Shown here: positions 35,888 through 45,406 of the stretch, piece by piece | Position numbering within the stretch: position 1 is the stretch's first letter | Layout of the letters: each line of letters begins with the position of its first letter | Assembly (NCBI GenBank): GCA_963696025.1 | Contig: CAVOII010000014.1 | Coordinates: 186,001 to 250,000 of the forward strand | DNA length: 64,000 bases | From: JABCYV01 sp963696025 | Lineage (GTDB): Bacteria > Acidobacteriota > Terriglobia > Terriglobales > Acidobacteriaceae | Direction: 5' to 3' | Notes under the pieces: model-generated | Database searches by the model: none | The model's input: only the letters and a program-made list of their open reading frames with translations | Told to the model about the DNA's origin: nothing | Translations under genes and position numbers: made by a program

Positions 35888-36352
35888 ATGAAGTGTCCTT
35901 TTTGCGGATACGGAAATGACAAAGTGGTGGATTCGCGCGAGAGTAAGGAAGCCGACTCCATCCGCCGCCGCCGTGAGTGTCTGAAGTGCGAAAAGCGCTT
36001 TACCACCTACGAGCGCATCGACGAAATCCCCTACATGGTGGTGAAGAAAGACGGCCGCCGGGAAAAATTCGACCGCCAGAAAGTGCTCAACGGGTTGCTG
36101 CGAGCCTGCGAGAAGCGTCCCGTCCCGATTAGCAAGCTGGAACAAATTGTGAATGAGGCCGAAAGCTTTGTGATCGAATCGGCGGAGCGGGAACGTAAGA
36201 CCAGCGAACTGGGAGAGCTGATCATGAACCGCTTGCGTCGCCACGACAAGGTTGCCTACGTCCGCTTCGCATCGGTTTATCTGGACTTTAAAGATGTAAG
36301 AGAATTCATGGCGGAGTTGAAGGATTTACTCAAAACCAAAGAGAAGAATTGA
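35888..36352 (+). CDS. nrdR: Transcriptional repressor NrdR
   Basis: A 154-residue regulator of ribonucleotide reductase genes. The N-terminal zinc ribbon (MKCPFCGYGNDKVVDSRES…CLKCEKRF) binds DNA boxes, and an ATP-cone domain (MVVKKDGRREKFDRQKV…VAYVRFASVYLDF) senses ATP/dATP. All four zinc Cys are present. Length is exactly as expected. No nrd genes are in the window, and no obvious NrdR box pair was noticed upstream. It follows the flippase-like gene at short distance. Confidence 0.97.
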   Translation: MKCPFCGYGNDKVVDSRESKEADSIRRRRECLKCEKRFTTYERIDEIPYMVVKKDGRREKFDRQKVLNGLLRACEKRPVPISKLEQIVNEAESFVIESAERERKTSELGELIMNRLRRHDKVAYVRFASVYLDFKDVREFMAELKDLLKTKEKN

Positions 36353-36543
36353 ATCATTGTGAGACTGAGTCATTGAACCATTAGCTCACAGCTGGATAAC
36401 TTATTGACTGATGCAATGATTCAGCCAAAATGTATGAACTCCCTTGAGAAAGCGGATGAGCTTAAAGGACGAACGAAGAATTTCGGGCATGCTCTCGCAC
36501 ATCAAAGAGTAACGTCCGGCGATCCCATTGTCTCAATGAATCA

Positions 36544-37596
36544 ATGACTCAATCGGCTTACAAAATCACTCTTATTCCCGGCGACGGTATCGGCCCGGAG
36601 GTCATGCAGGCGGCGGTGCGCATTCTGGAAGCTACGGGCATTAAGTTTGAATGGGAAACATTCCAGGCGGGCGCGGAGGCCTTTGAGAAGTACCACGAAT
36701 ATATTCCGAAAGAGCTGACGGAATCTATCGAGCGTACGCGAGTTGGACTGAAAGGACCGGTCACCACGCCAATTGGCGGCGGTTTTGCCAGCATCAACGT
36801 GGCGCTGCGCAAGCAATTTGAACTCTACGCCAACTTCCGGCCCATCCGTAATCTGCCTCACATCCCTACGCGCTACCCCGATGTCGACCTGATTATCGTG
36901 CGGGAAAATACGGAAAGCCTTTACTCCGGAATCGAGCACGAGGTCGTTCCGGGAGTGGTCGAGAGTATCAAGATCATCACCGAGAAAGCCTCAACTCGCA
37001 TTGCGCGTTTTGCTTTCGAGTACGCCCGCAAGAGTAAGCGCAAGAAAATCCACGCTATCCACAAGGCCAATATCATGAAGCTCTCGGATGGCCTGTTTCT
37101 TCGCTGTTGCCGCAACGTCGCCAAGGAGTATCCGGAAATCACCTACGGCGAACACATTGTCGACAACACTTGCATGCAGTTGGTGATGAATCCTTACCAA
37201 TATGACGTGTTGGTGATGGAGAACCTCTACGGTGACATCATCTCCGATCTCTGCGCGGCATTCGTTGGAGGCCTTGGACTGGTGCCCAGCGCCAACTTGG
37301 GCGAAAGTTGCGCCATCTTCGAAGCCGTACACGGATCGGCTCCTGACATCGCCGGGAAGAACATTGCGAACCCAACTGCGGTAATCCGCTGCTCTCTGCT
37401 GATGCTGCGCCATCTTGGTGAGCATGATGCCGCGAACAGAATCCGCCATGCTCTGGAGAAGGTCTATCGCACGCGCGACAAACTTACGCGGGATGTCGGC
37501 GGCAAAGCTAGCACCTCTGAGTTCGCCGATTCCATCATCGAGGTCATGGAATCGCCAGCCGCGTGTGAACCGACGGCCGAGATTTCGCGTGCGTGA
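36544..37596 (+). CDS. NAD-type isocitrate/isopropylmalate dehydrogenase family enzyme, probably isocitrate dehydrogenase
   Basis: A 350-residue beta-decarboxylating dehydrogenase. It has ITLIPGDGIGPEV at the start, the substrate loop RVGLKGPVTTPIGGGFASIN with the Ser-x-Asn of isocitrate dehydrogenases, RENTESLYSGIEHE, HKANIMKLSDGLF with the catalytic Lys, and LYGDIISDLCAAFVGGLGLVPSANLG. The phrase RPIRNLPH and the SIN motif favour NAD-dependent isocitrate dehydrogenase of the TCA cycle over LeuB. Fumarase at 60236 is another cycle enzyme in the window. The roughly 190 nt upstream contain several short near-repeats of a TCAATGA-like motif. Confidence 0.93.
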   Translation: MTQSAYKITLIPGDGIGPEVMQAAVRILEATGIKFEWETFQAGAEAFEKYHEYIPKELTESIERTRVGLKGPVTTPIGGGFASINVALRKQFELYANFRPIRNLPHIPTRYPDVDLIIVRENTESLYSGIEHEVVPGVVESIKIITEKASTRIARFAFEYARKSKRKKIHAIHKANIMKLSDGLFLRCCRNVAKEYPEITYGEHIVDNTCMQLVMNPYQYDVLVMENLYGDIISDLCAAFVGGLGLVPSANLGESCAIFEAVHGSAPDIAGKNIANPTAVIRCSLLMLRHLGEHDAANRIRHALEKVYRTRDKLTRDVGGKASTSEFADSIIEVMESPAACEPTAEISRA

Positions 37597-37704
37597 GCGA
37601 ACATTTCAGGCTGTCCGCAGACGCTTTTCGGTACTTGCGCGTTGACGAACCCTCCAGATTTTAAGTAACATCCTCTTTCTGCCTGGTGCAAGGACATTCG
37701 GAGG

Positions 37705-38721
37705 ATGGCGAACCCAACACGGCGGGTAGGTGTAGTCCTCTTCCAGCTCGGCGGTCCCGACAAGCTGGAAGCCATCGAGCCCTTCCTTTTTAATCTTTTT
37801 TGCGATCCCGACATTATTGATTTTCCGTTCGCCCGCGTCGGACGTAAGCCTCTCGCCAAATTGATCTCGAGCACGCGGGCGCGAAAAGTTCAGCATCACT
37901 ATGCGGCCATCGGCGGGGGCTCACCGATCCGTCGTTTCACCGAGCAACAAGCTCGTGCTCTCCAAATACGGCTGCGGGAAGCAGGTTTGGACGCCCATTG
38001 TTTCGTGGCGATGCGTTACTGGCATCCCTTTACCGCTGAGGCGATCGAGCAATTGCGGGCGGCGGAGTGCGATGAGATCGTCTTGCTTCCTCTGTACCCG
38101 CAATATTCTTCCACCACCACTGGCAGCAGTCTCAATGAGTGGCGGCGGCAGTTTCGCGGTGCTTGTCCGGCGTATTGCGTTGAGACTTTCTATCGCCACG
38201 AGCTTTATTTGGAAGCCCTGGTTGAAAAAATAGATGAAGCGCTGTGTCGTTTCCCGAGCCCCGAACGTGCGGAGCTTATTTTCAGCGCTCATAGTGTTCC
38301 CGTCGCCGCGATAGCAAAGGGCGACCCTTATCAGCGCCACATCGAAGAGACGGTCGAACTTGTGATGCGGCGCGGTGGATGGCCGAATCGCCATCGCCTC
38401 TGTTACCAGAGCAAAGTGGGCGCGAGCAAGTGGCTGCAGCCTTCGCTGCACCGCACGTTGCGTGATTTGGCCGGGGAGCGAGTTCGAGAAGTTTGCCTGG
38501 TTCCCGTCTCGTTCGTCTCCGATCATGTAGAGACTTTGGGCGAGATCGACCACGAAGCACGCCATGAAGCGTATTCGCTCGGAATTGAACGATTTGAGAT
38601 GACTTCAGGTTTGAACGATTCGCCAACATTTATTTCCGCGCTGAGCGAACTGGTCGCGGCGGCCGTGGGCATCGAATCGGCGCAGCTGCACAAAAGCGGC
38701 TACTTGATGGCGGCGGATTAA
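37705..38721 (+). CDS. hemH: Ferrochelatase
   Basis: A 338-residue enzyme inserting Fe(II) into protoporphyrin IX (or coproporphyrin III). N-terminal RVGVVLFQLGGPDKLEAIEPFL is the typical ferrochelatase start. Further motifs are MRYWHPFTAEAI, LPLYPQYSSTTTGSSL, the catalytic-His motif IFSAHSVPV, and CLVPVSFVSDHVETLGEID with the conserved acidic residues. It stands just before the Rieske/cytochrome b/octaheme operon and upstream of heme A synthase, consistent with a high local demand for heme. Start ATG at 37705. Confidence 0.95.
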   Translation: MANPTRRVGVVLFQLGGPDKLEAIEPFLFNLFCDPDIIDFPFARVGRKPLAKLISSTRARKVQHHYAAIGGGSPIRRFTEQQARALQIRLREAGLDAHCFVAMRYWHPFTAEAIEQLRAAECDEIVLLPLYPQYSSTTTGSSLNEWRRQFRGACPAYCVETFYRHELYLEALVEKIDEALCRFPSPERAELIFSAHSVPVAAIAKGDPYQRHIEETVELVMRRGGWPNRHRLCYQSKVGASKWLQPSLHRTLRDLAGERVREVCLVPVSFVSDHVETLGEIDHEARHEAYSLGIERFEMTSGLNDSPTFISALSELVAAAVGIESAQLHKSGYLMAAD

Positions 38722-38803
38722 ACAAAGTTGAATTGGCATGGATTCAGTCATGCTGCTTCGGAGTAGGTCGGCGGTTCTATCCGCTGCGAAGGAATAAGGA
38801 CGG

Positions 38804-39916
38804 ATGGCAGACGAAGCCAAAGGCATTCTCGGGCACCTTCCACCCTTGCCACGAGCCGCGCTCAACAACTCGGTCATCGGGATGGAGCAGGCCTACCGGC
38901 AGCGCAAGGGCTTGCCCCTTCTGACCGATGCCGATATCGAGGCGCTCAAGGCCGGTCGGCCCATGCCGTGGGAAGAGGATGGGGCGGGCGGTTCGGTGGC
39001 TGCCCCCGCTCCACCAACCCCAACCGCCGCTGCACCCGTAAGCGCAGCCGCGCCGCTTCCAACTGCGAGCACCGCTTCAACGGCACTTAGTCCCGATGTC
39101 GCCAAATGGGTGGCGGAGGGAAAGAAGTGGAGTAAGTCCGCCATCGCCGCAGAGCAAGCTCGTCGTGGTCGCAAGGGTCTGCCCGCGTTGACCGATGCTG
39201 AAGTCACTGCTCTGCTGGGAGAGCCCGCTACCCCCGCCGCTCCTCCTGCAACAGCTGCTCCTGCTGCCAAGACTCCCGCAGCCACGCCACGTCCTGCCGC
39301 TCAAGGCGCGGCAGTCTCCACCGGTTCCTCGGTTGCACGCAGCGGTGAATCGACGACATACGTTGGCACTCCGGCGGTGGGAACATCGAAAGCGGCCGCT
39401 GCCGGTGGCGTAGCATCAGTCGGGCCCGAGAACAGCGACGTCAACCAGTCGCGACGGCGATTCGCTTGGGCTGCAGTGGCTGCGTTTCTGACCGCTTGGT
39501 TCCTCGCCTTCTTCCGCTTCTTTTTGCCGCGCACGTTGTTTGAGCCCGCGACCAGCTTCAAGATCGGCTATCCAGCGGATTACGGCCTCGGTGTTGATAC
39601 CAAATGGCAGCAGAAATATCGAATCTGGGTTGACCGCACGCCGGATCGAATCTTTGTCATTTACGCTCGTTGCACCCACCTGGGATGTACCCCGGACTGG
39701 AAACCCAGCGAGAACAAATTCAAATGCCCGTGCCACGGGAGCGGATACGACAGCGAGGGCGTCAACTTCGAAGGTCCGGCGCCGCGTCCGATGGATCGGG
39801 CCAAAATACAAATAGCACCCGACGGCCAGATCCAGGTGGATGTCTCGCGGCTCTACCAATGGCCCAAAGGACAGCCGAGCCAGTTTAATGACGATGGAGC
39901 GTACTTGCCGGCGTAG
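38804..39916 (+). CDS. Rieske [2Fe-2S] protein with long Ala/Pro-rich N-terminus
   Basis: A 370-residue Rieske subunit of a cytochrome bc-type complex. The iron-sulfur ligands are in CTHLGC (Cys290, His292) and CPCHGS (Cys308, His311), with the Cys295-Cys310 disulfide pair. A transmembrane anchor (about 223-244) precedes the domain. The N-terminal 220 residues are unusual: two copies of an EQAxRxRKGLPxLTDAxxxAL motif (near residues 27-46 and 114-133) separated by Ala/Pro-rich linkers, on the cytoplasmic side. It opens an operon with the split cytochrome b and octaheme cytochrome genes, all in one direction with gaps of about 70-130 nt. Confidence 0.95.
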   Translation: MADEAKGILGHLPPLPRAALNNSVIGMEQAYRQRKGLPLLTDADIEALKAGRPMPWEEDGAGGSVAAPAPPTPTAAAPVSAAAPLPTASTASTALSPDVAKWVAEGKKWSKSAIAAEQARRGRKGLPALTDAEVTALLGEPATPAAPPATAAPAAKTPAATPRPAAQGAAVSTGSSVARSGESTTYVGTPAVGTSKAAAAGGVASVGPENSDVNQSRRRFAWAAVAAFLTAWFLAFFRFFLPRTLFEPATSFKIGYPADYGLGVDTKWQQKYRIWVDRTPDRIFVIYARCTHLGCTPDWKPSENKFKCPCHGSGYDSEGVNFEGPAPRPMDRAKIQIAPDGQIQVDVSRLYQWPKGQPSQFNDDGAYLPA

Positions 39917-39923
39917 TAGTTGC

Positions 39924-39940
39924 GCCGGCATCTTGCCGGC
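39924..39940. repeat. Dispersed GCCGGC hairpin repeat
   Basis: GCCGGCATCTTGCCGGC in the gap between the Rieske and cytochrome b genes, followed by a second GC-rich palindrome. Same family as 32854-32870. Confidence 0.6.
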
Positions 39941-40008
39941 AATGGCGGACAACCGCCGCGACGGCGGCGCTACAGGAGACGAATCAGTGCGAGACTTAAG
40001 GGGACACG

Positions 40009-40932
40009 ATGCCTGAAGAAAACGGAAACGGCAAGAATGGAAATCGCGTCGGCCTGTTGGAGCGGGTGAAAGCCGGCGTCAAGGAAGACGTCCAGTCGCT
40101 TAAGACCGACTTGCCGAACAAAGCCAAGGACCAAATCGAAGGTCTGAAAGATCCGACCAAAACTCAGGTTTATACCTCCATCTTTCGCCATAAACATGAT
40201 GACACTCCACGGAACCGCGCTCTGGGCGTGCTGTCGAATGTTTTCCTGCATCTGCATCCCGCCAAGATCAATCGCGACGCGGTGCGCTACAGCTATACCT
40301 GGGGCATGGGTGGAATCACGTTCTATTTATTCATCGTGCTGACTTTTACCGGTGTGCTGTTGATGTTCTATTACCACCCCAGCAAGGTACAGGCATTCCG
40401 CGACGTGCTCTATCTCGAGCACGATGTTCCCTTCGGCAAACTGCTGCGCAACATGCACCGTTGGGCGGCTCACCTCATGGTGATCGCGGTCTGGCTGCAC
40501 ATGTTCCGCGTATTTTTGACCGGGTCCTACAAGAAGCCCCGTGAATTTAATTGGAACGTCGGCGTAATCCTGCTGGTGCTGACTTTGTTGCTTTCCTTCA
40601 CCGGTTACCTGCTTCCTGACGATCAATTGGGATTCTGGGCAGTCACCGTAGGCACGAATATGGCCCGTGCGACGCCGCTTTTAGGACACGAAGGGCCATT
40701 CGGGAAGATGTTGGGCATGACCCCGTACAACGACGTGCGGTTCGGCCTGCTGGGTGGCTCGATCGTGGACGCGAATGCACTGTTACGGTCGTATATCTGG
40801 CATTGCATCGGCATCCCGATCGTCGCTTCGATTTTCATGATCGTTCACTTCTGGCGGGTTAGGAAAGATGGTGGCATCTCTGGACCAGCCCCAGTGATGC
40901 TGGCTTCAGAGGTAAAAGAAGCGCGTAAGTGA
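40009..40932 (+). CDS. Cytochrome b, N-terminal (heme-binding) subunit
   Basis: A 307-residue protein of the cytochrome b/b6 family. A polar N-terminal extension of about 95 residues is followed by four transmembrane helices. Heme ligands lie in helix B (NMHRWAAHLMVIAVWLHMFRVF) and helix D (YIWHCIGIPIVASIFMIVHFWRVRKDGG). The quinone-site region GYLLPDDQLGFWAVTVGTNM is conserved. Together with the next gene it forms a split cytochrome b like b6/subunit IV. It oxidises quinol in a bc-type complex together with the Rieske protein and the octaheme cytochrome. Confidence 0.95.
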   Translation: MPEENGNGKNGNRVGLLERVKAGVKEDVQSLKTDLPNKAKDQIEGLKDPTKTQVYTSIFRHKHDDTPRNRALGVLSNVFLHLHPAKINRDAVRYSYTWGMGGITFYLFIVLTFTGVLLMFYYHPSKVQAFRDVLYLEHDVPFGKLLRNMHRWAAHLMVIAVWLHMFRVFLTGSYKKPREFNWNVGVILLVLTLLLSFTGYLLPDDQLGFWAVTVGTNMARATPLLGHEGPFGKMLGMTPYNDVRFGLLGGSIVDANALLRSYIWHCIGIPIVASIFMIVHFWRVRKDGGISGPAPVMLASEVKEARK

Positions 40933-41058
40933 GTTTGCGAGGCGGGAGCCCTCGGCTGTCCCGTAGCGAAGCTTGGCTAGGAATAACAGTGGCGAACTGC
41001 CGAGCTGAGCTCAGCTGGAAGAGTCAGAGACCCGTCCCACACGAGCATTGGAGCACTT

Positions 41059-41988
41059 ATGGATTGGCGACAACTTTGGGAAATTGTTTCCGCTCCCGAC
41101 AACGTACCCATCGTCGGTCTGATTCCGTTGCTCATCTTCTACATTTATCTGGCGTGGAAGCAAGCTAAGGCCAACGACGAGCTCATCGGAGAATTGGAAA
41201 CCAATCCAGCGATGGCGAAAACGCACCATCGCAAGACTTGGCCCTTCCGACCGGGCTGGCAAAAGGAAGTACACGTCTGGCCGTTTCTGTTACGCATTGA
41301 GTTTCTTGCGGCCATGATCGTCAGCATCATTCTGATGGTCTGGTCGATCACGCTGAGCGCGCCGCTGGAGGAGCCATCCAATCCCAACTTGACGATGAAC
41401 CCTGCGAAGGCGCCCTGGTACTTCCTCGGCCTGCAGGAAATGCTGGTCTATTTCGATCCGTGGATCGCGGGCGTGGTTATGCCCACGCTCATCATCGTCG
41501 GACTTATGGCGATTCCCTACATCGATACCAATCCGCTTGGCAGCGGCTATTACACCTGGAAGCAACGCAAGTTTTCTATCGGAACATTTCTGTTCGGCTT
41601 CGTCATTCTCTGGGTCGCGATGATCATCATTGGGACGTTCATCCGCGGGCCTGGCTGGCAGTGGTTTTGGCCGGGGCAAACCTGGGACCACAATCGTCTG
41701 ATTTATGAGGTGAACCGCGATTTGCCAGACCTTTTCGGGATTACTTCCAACCTGGCGAAAGCGATTTTTGGCGCTATCGTGGTTGGAGGCTACTACCTGC
41801 TGGGCGGGTTTATCGTGCATGCCCTGTTCCGGCGCTACAACCCAAAAGACTATCAACGCATGAGCCTGCTGCAGTATTCCATCATGATGTTCTTTCTGCT
41901 TACCATGGTGGGACTGCCAGCCAAGATGCTGTTGCGGCTGTTGTGGCACATCAAGTATGTGTGGATAACGCCGTGGTTCAACGTTTAG
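41059..41988 (+). CDS. Cytochrome b C-terminal / subunit IV-like protein
   Basis: A 309-residue membrane subunit. It carries NPAKAPWYFLGLQEMLVYFDPW, the PEWY-region equivalent of subunit IV, here PWYF-type, and about six transmembrane helices. An N-terminal helix (VPIVGLIPLLIFYIYLAW) and a long segment HRKTWPFRPGWQKEVHVWPF precede it. It completes the quinol-oxidising site of the split cytochrome b encoded just upstream. The extra C-terminal helices (NLAKAIFGAIVVGGYYLLGGF onwards) make it longer than plant subunit IV. Start ATG at 41059. The next gene starts 97 nt downstream. Confidence 0.92.
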   Translation: MDWRQLWEIVSAPDNVPIVGLIPLLIFYIYLAWKQAKANDELIGELETNPAMAKTHHRKTWPFRPGWQKEVHVWPFLLRIEFLAAMIVSIILMVWSITLSAPLEEPSNPNLTMNPAKAPWYFLGLQEMLVYFDPWIAGVVMPTLIIVGLMAIPYIDTNPLGSGYYTWKQRKFSIGTFLFGFVILWVAMIIIGTFIRGPGWQWFWPGQTWDHNRLIYEVNRDLPDLFGITSNLAKAIFGAIVVGGYYLLGGFIVHALFRRYNPKDYQRMSLLQYSIMMFFLLTMVGLPAKMLLRLLWHIKYVWITPWFNV

Positions 41989-42085
41989 TCGTCAGTCCTC
42001 GCTCGCCAGTCCTCAAGACTGGATCAGCCGGTGCCTGACGGACTACCTGATGACCGAAGACTGACGACTGGTTCTGGAGGATCTG

Positions 42086-45000
42086 GTGCCTGAGCAACCT
42101 GTCCCCGAGCAAGACCCGATTGTAACCAAGTCCTACGCGCTACATTACGTGGTCGCGATGGTCCTGCTCATGATCACGCTCTTTTGGGCTCTGTGGGACG
42201 AGTCTTTTGGACAACGCCCGTGGAAAGCCTTCCAGCAGCAATGGAAGGAGCGCTATACCGCCTTTCTGAAAACCGCCAAATCGACTTCGGCGCAATCTGA
42301 ACAGCAAGTCGAGAAGAATCCTGACTATCAGCAACTCCAGCAGACCTACGAACAAGCCTATCAGCAGGCGAAGCCGCGACGTGACGAACTTCAGAAACAA
42401 ATCACTGACCTGAGCGCAAAGATTCTCGCGGTCCAGAATGTTTTTACCGACAAGCGCGCCTACGCGAACGCGCTAACCTACGAGATTGAGACTGACCCCA
42501 GCGCCTCCGGCAAGGAAAGCAAGAAGAAGGAACTGGCGAAGTACAAGCAGGAAGTCTGGACGGTCGAGTATCCCGACGGTCACAAAGAGAAATACAACTT
42601 TGCGCAACTGGAAGAAAAATACAACCAACTTAAAGATGAACGCACCAAGGTGAGCGCCGAGTTGGGCGATGTTCTCAAGCCGGTCACCGAAGCTAACACT
42701 AAGATGTCCACCTACATCTCGGATCACATGGTGGACCTCACTCCTACCCAGATCGATGGCCTGCGAAAAAAGACCGAAGAATGGGATCCGAAAATCGTCC
42801 AGATCAACGTCGCGGACGCGAATATTGTCGACCGCTGCGAATCATGCCACATGGGCGTTCGCGAGCCTATCAAGATCACACCAGCGGTCATGATGGTCAA
42901 GGGGGAGAAGAAGCCCGATGAATATGCTCAAGCCTTCGTCAGCCACACCGAACCGGAGCTTCTTCAGATCCACGATCCCGAGAAATTTGGCTGTTCGCCT
43001 TGCCACCAGGGCAATGGCCGCGCCACCACCAGCGTGGAGAAAGCCCACGGAAATTACGAGCACTGGTTGTGGCCGCTGTTTGCCAAACAAAACGTGCAGG
43101 CCGGCTGCCAGACCTGCCATGCGGCTGACATGGTGTTGGCCAGCGGCGGTACAGAATGGAAAACGATTGACGATGGCAAAGACCTTTTCCGCCAGAAGGG
43201 CTGCATGGGCTGCCATCGCTACGAGGGTTATGACAAAGAACCGGAGGATTTGAATTCTGTCAGCCAGCAGATCAAGCAACTCGAACAGCAGAAAACTGAA
43301 AATGTCAAAGTCGGTGCTGACTTAATGAAGCAGGCGGACGCCGCCTCGAGCAACGAAGAAGCCAACCGGCTGAATGAGCAAGCGGTGGCTTTGCGAGTTG
43401 TAAACAGCAAAGTGGATGGCCGCATTCAGCAACTCGATTTCCAGGCCCATAGCTTGATGCAGGACATGAAGAAGGTTGGGCCCAATCTGAAAGACGTCCG
43501 CCTCAAATTGAATAAGAACTGGATTCCGGTTTGGCTAAAGAAGCCGACCGACTTCCGTCCCACTACCAAGATGCCGAACTTCCGCCTGAGCGATCATCAG
43601 ATTCAGGCAATTTCAGCGTACTTGTGGCAGTCGGCCTTTACCGATTCCCTGCCCAAACAAAAACCAGGCAACGCCGAACATGGCAAGCAACTCTTTGAGA
43701 GCCGTGGTTGTCTGGCCTGTCATTCCATCGGCGAAGGCGACCAGACGCAAGGCGGGACATTCGCCGCGAACCTGACCCGCGTCGGGGAAAAAGCCAACTA
43801 TGACTATCTCGTCCGCTGGATTCACAACGCCCGCGAACGCACGCGCCCATATTGTCCCTACGAAAAGAAAGACATTGGCCGCGAAGACTATGCCAAGAAA
43901 GGCTTGCCCTACCAATTCGATCTGCAGCACAGCCAGTGCCCGAACGACGGCCACGAACTGCAAGTTCAGAACATGACGGTGATGCCGACCTTGCGCTTAT
44001 CACCTGAAGACGCGCAGGACATCGCCAGCTATCTGATGACGCAAAAGAAGCAGGAGCCATCGTCCTACGCCGACGCTTCTTTTATGGATGACCCCAGGCT
44101 GAAGGATGAAGGCAAGAAGTGGGTCCGTCACTTTGGCTGCGCCGGCTGTCACGAAATCTCCGGCTTCGAAGATGAGGGCCGCATCGGCACTGAACTGACC
44201 TTCGAAGGCAGCAAGCCGATCGAGCGCCTGGACTTTGCTCTTTTCACCGAAGTGGCGCAGCGTGGCGGCAAGAATGCTGAGCCCATCATCAATCCGGAAG
44301 ATTTGCAGCGACTGCCCGATGGTCCCGCGAAGACCGAATGGTACGACCACAAAGGATTCTTTGAGCACAAGCTGGCTGAGCCGGAAATCTACGACAAGGG
44401 CAAAATTAAGTCGGAGACCGAAGTGCTCCGCATGCCGAATCTGCATCTGAGTGCAGACCAGATTGGGGCTCTCACCACGTTCCTGCTCGGCAGCCAGGAA
44501 ACTTCGCTGCCCAGCAGCTATCAGTACAAACCTGGAGATTCGCGCCGCGACATCCAGGAAGGGTGGTGGATAGTAAAGAAGTACAACTGTATGGGATGTC
44601 ACCAGTTCATTCCGGGGCAGCGAACTACGCTGATGGGAATGCAGCGCTATCAGGATATTCAGGAGCAACTGCCTCCAAAGCTGCTGACAGAAGGAGCGCG
44701 CGTTGATCCCGAATGGCTGCGGCGTTTCCTTTCCAACCCGTCGCTGTCGACCACGGAGACGAATCGCAATGGTGTCCGTCCATATTTGCAAGTACGCATG
44801 CCGACGTTCTCATTCTCCGACAACGAATTGCGCAAATTGGTGCGTTTCTTCCAGGCGCTCTCGCAGCAACCGATGCCGTATATTCCGGAGCAGGTCCCGA
44901 CCCTCACGTCAAAGGAATCGGACATGGCGCGCAGCTTGTTCTCCAGCACTGCCGCGCCTTGCCTGAAGTGCCACGCTACCGGCGATCCGCAACATGACAA

Positions 45001-45361
45001 GATTGCCACCGCGCCTAACTTCCTGCTGGCCAAAGATCGCTTGAAGCCGGATTGGGTAGAGCGCTGGATCGTTGATCCGCAGGCAATCAGCCCCGGTACA
45101 TCCATGCCTTCCGGGTTGTTTAAGAAGGAGAATAATCAGTGGGTTTTTGCCGGTCCCACCCCGCCTTCGTTCCAGGGCTACGACCAAGACCACACCAAAC
45201 TACTGGTGGATTACATCTTCCAACTCACGCCGGAAGAACAAAGACGGGCTGCCGCATCGATGGGACGCACCAGTGCCTCGGTTCAGCCGCCGGCGCGTCA
45301 TAAGCAAGCCGCCAAGGCGCCAATCTCCGACTCAACAGCAGATGGTGGTGGATCGCGGTAG
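42086..45361 (+). CDS. Octaheme c-type cytochrome of the bc-type complex
   Basis: A 1091-residue membrane-anchored multiheme cytochrome. One N-terminal transmembrane helix (about 19-37) is followed by a coiled-coil region (about 60-230). Eight CxxCH heme sites lie at residues 251, 303, 341, 373, 542, 685, 835 and 959. A second coiled coil sits between hemes 4 and 5. The spacing suggests a tetraheme part followed by four mono-heme cytochrome c domains, e.g. LFESRGCLACHSIGEGDQT. The GTG start at 42086 follows TCTGGAGG. Being last in the Rieske/cytochrome b operon, it probably takes the place of cytochrome c1 and passes electrons to periplasmic carriers (inference). Confidence 0.95.
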   Translation: MPEQPVPEQDPIVTKSYALHYVVAMVLLMITLFWALWDESFGQRPWKAFQQQWKERYTAFLKTAKSTSAQSEQQVEKNPDYQQLQQTYEQAYQQAKPRRDELQKQITDLSAKILAVQNVFTDKRAYANALTYEIETDPSASGKESKKKELAKYKQEVWTVEYPDGHKEKYNFAQLEEKYNQLKDERTKVSAELGDVLKPVTEANTKMSTYISDHMVDLTPTQIDGLRKKTEEWDPKIVQINVADANIVDRCESCHMGVREPIKITPAVMMVKGEKKPDEYAQAFVSHTEPELLQIHDPEKFGCSPCHQGNGRATTSVEKAHGNYEHWLWPLFAKQNVQAGCQTCHAADMVLASGGTEWKTIDDGKDLFRQKGCMGCHRYEGYDKEPEDLNSVSQQIKQLEQQKTENVKVGADLMKQADAASSNEEANRLNEQAVALRVVNSKVDGRIQQLDFQAHSLMQDMKKVGPNLKDVRLKLNKNWIPVWLKKPTDFRPTTKMPNFRLSDHQIQAISAYLWQSAFTDSLPKQKPGNAEHGKQLFESRGCLACHSIGEGDQTQGGTFAANLTRVGEKANYDYLVRWIHNARERTRPYCPYEKKDIGREDYAKKGLPYQFDLQHSQCPNDGHELQVQNMTVMPTLRLSPEDAQDIASYLMTQKKQEPSSYADASFMDDPRLKDEGKKWVRHFGCAGCHEISGFEDEGRIGTELTFEGSKPIERLDFALFTEVAQRGGKNAEPIINPEDLQRLPDGPAKTEWYDHKGFFEHKLAEPEIYDKGKIKSETEVLRMPNLHLSADQIGALTTFLLGSQETSLPSSYQYKPGDSRRDIQEGWWIVKKYNCMGCHQFIPGQRTTLMGMQRYQDIQEQLPPKLLTEGARVDPEWLRRFLSNPSLSTTETNRNGVRPYLQVRMPTFSFSDNELRKLVRFFQALSQQPMPYIPEQVPTLTSKESDMARSLFSSTAAPCLKCHATGDPQHDKIATAPNFLLAKDRLKPDWVERWIVDPQAISPGTSMPSGLFKKENNQWVFAGPTPPSFQGYDQDHTKLLVDYIFQLTPEEQRRAAASMGRTSASVQPPARHKQAAKAPISDSTADGGGSR

Positions 45362-45406
45362 AATAACGGGTTTGAAAAATGCTCACAATTAGAAAGGGCG
45401 ATCATC

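Noticed and set aside
36353..36543. Short repeats (TCAATGA-like) before the isocitrate dehydrogenase gene as operators
   Set aside because: Copies are irregular and match no known regulator site; they may be remnants of a simple repeat.
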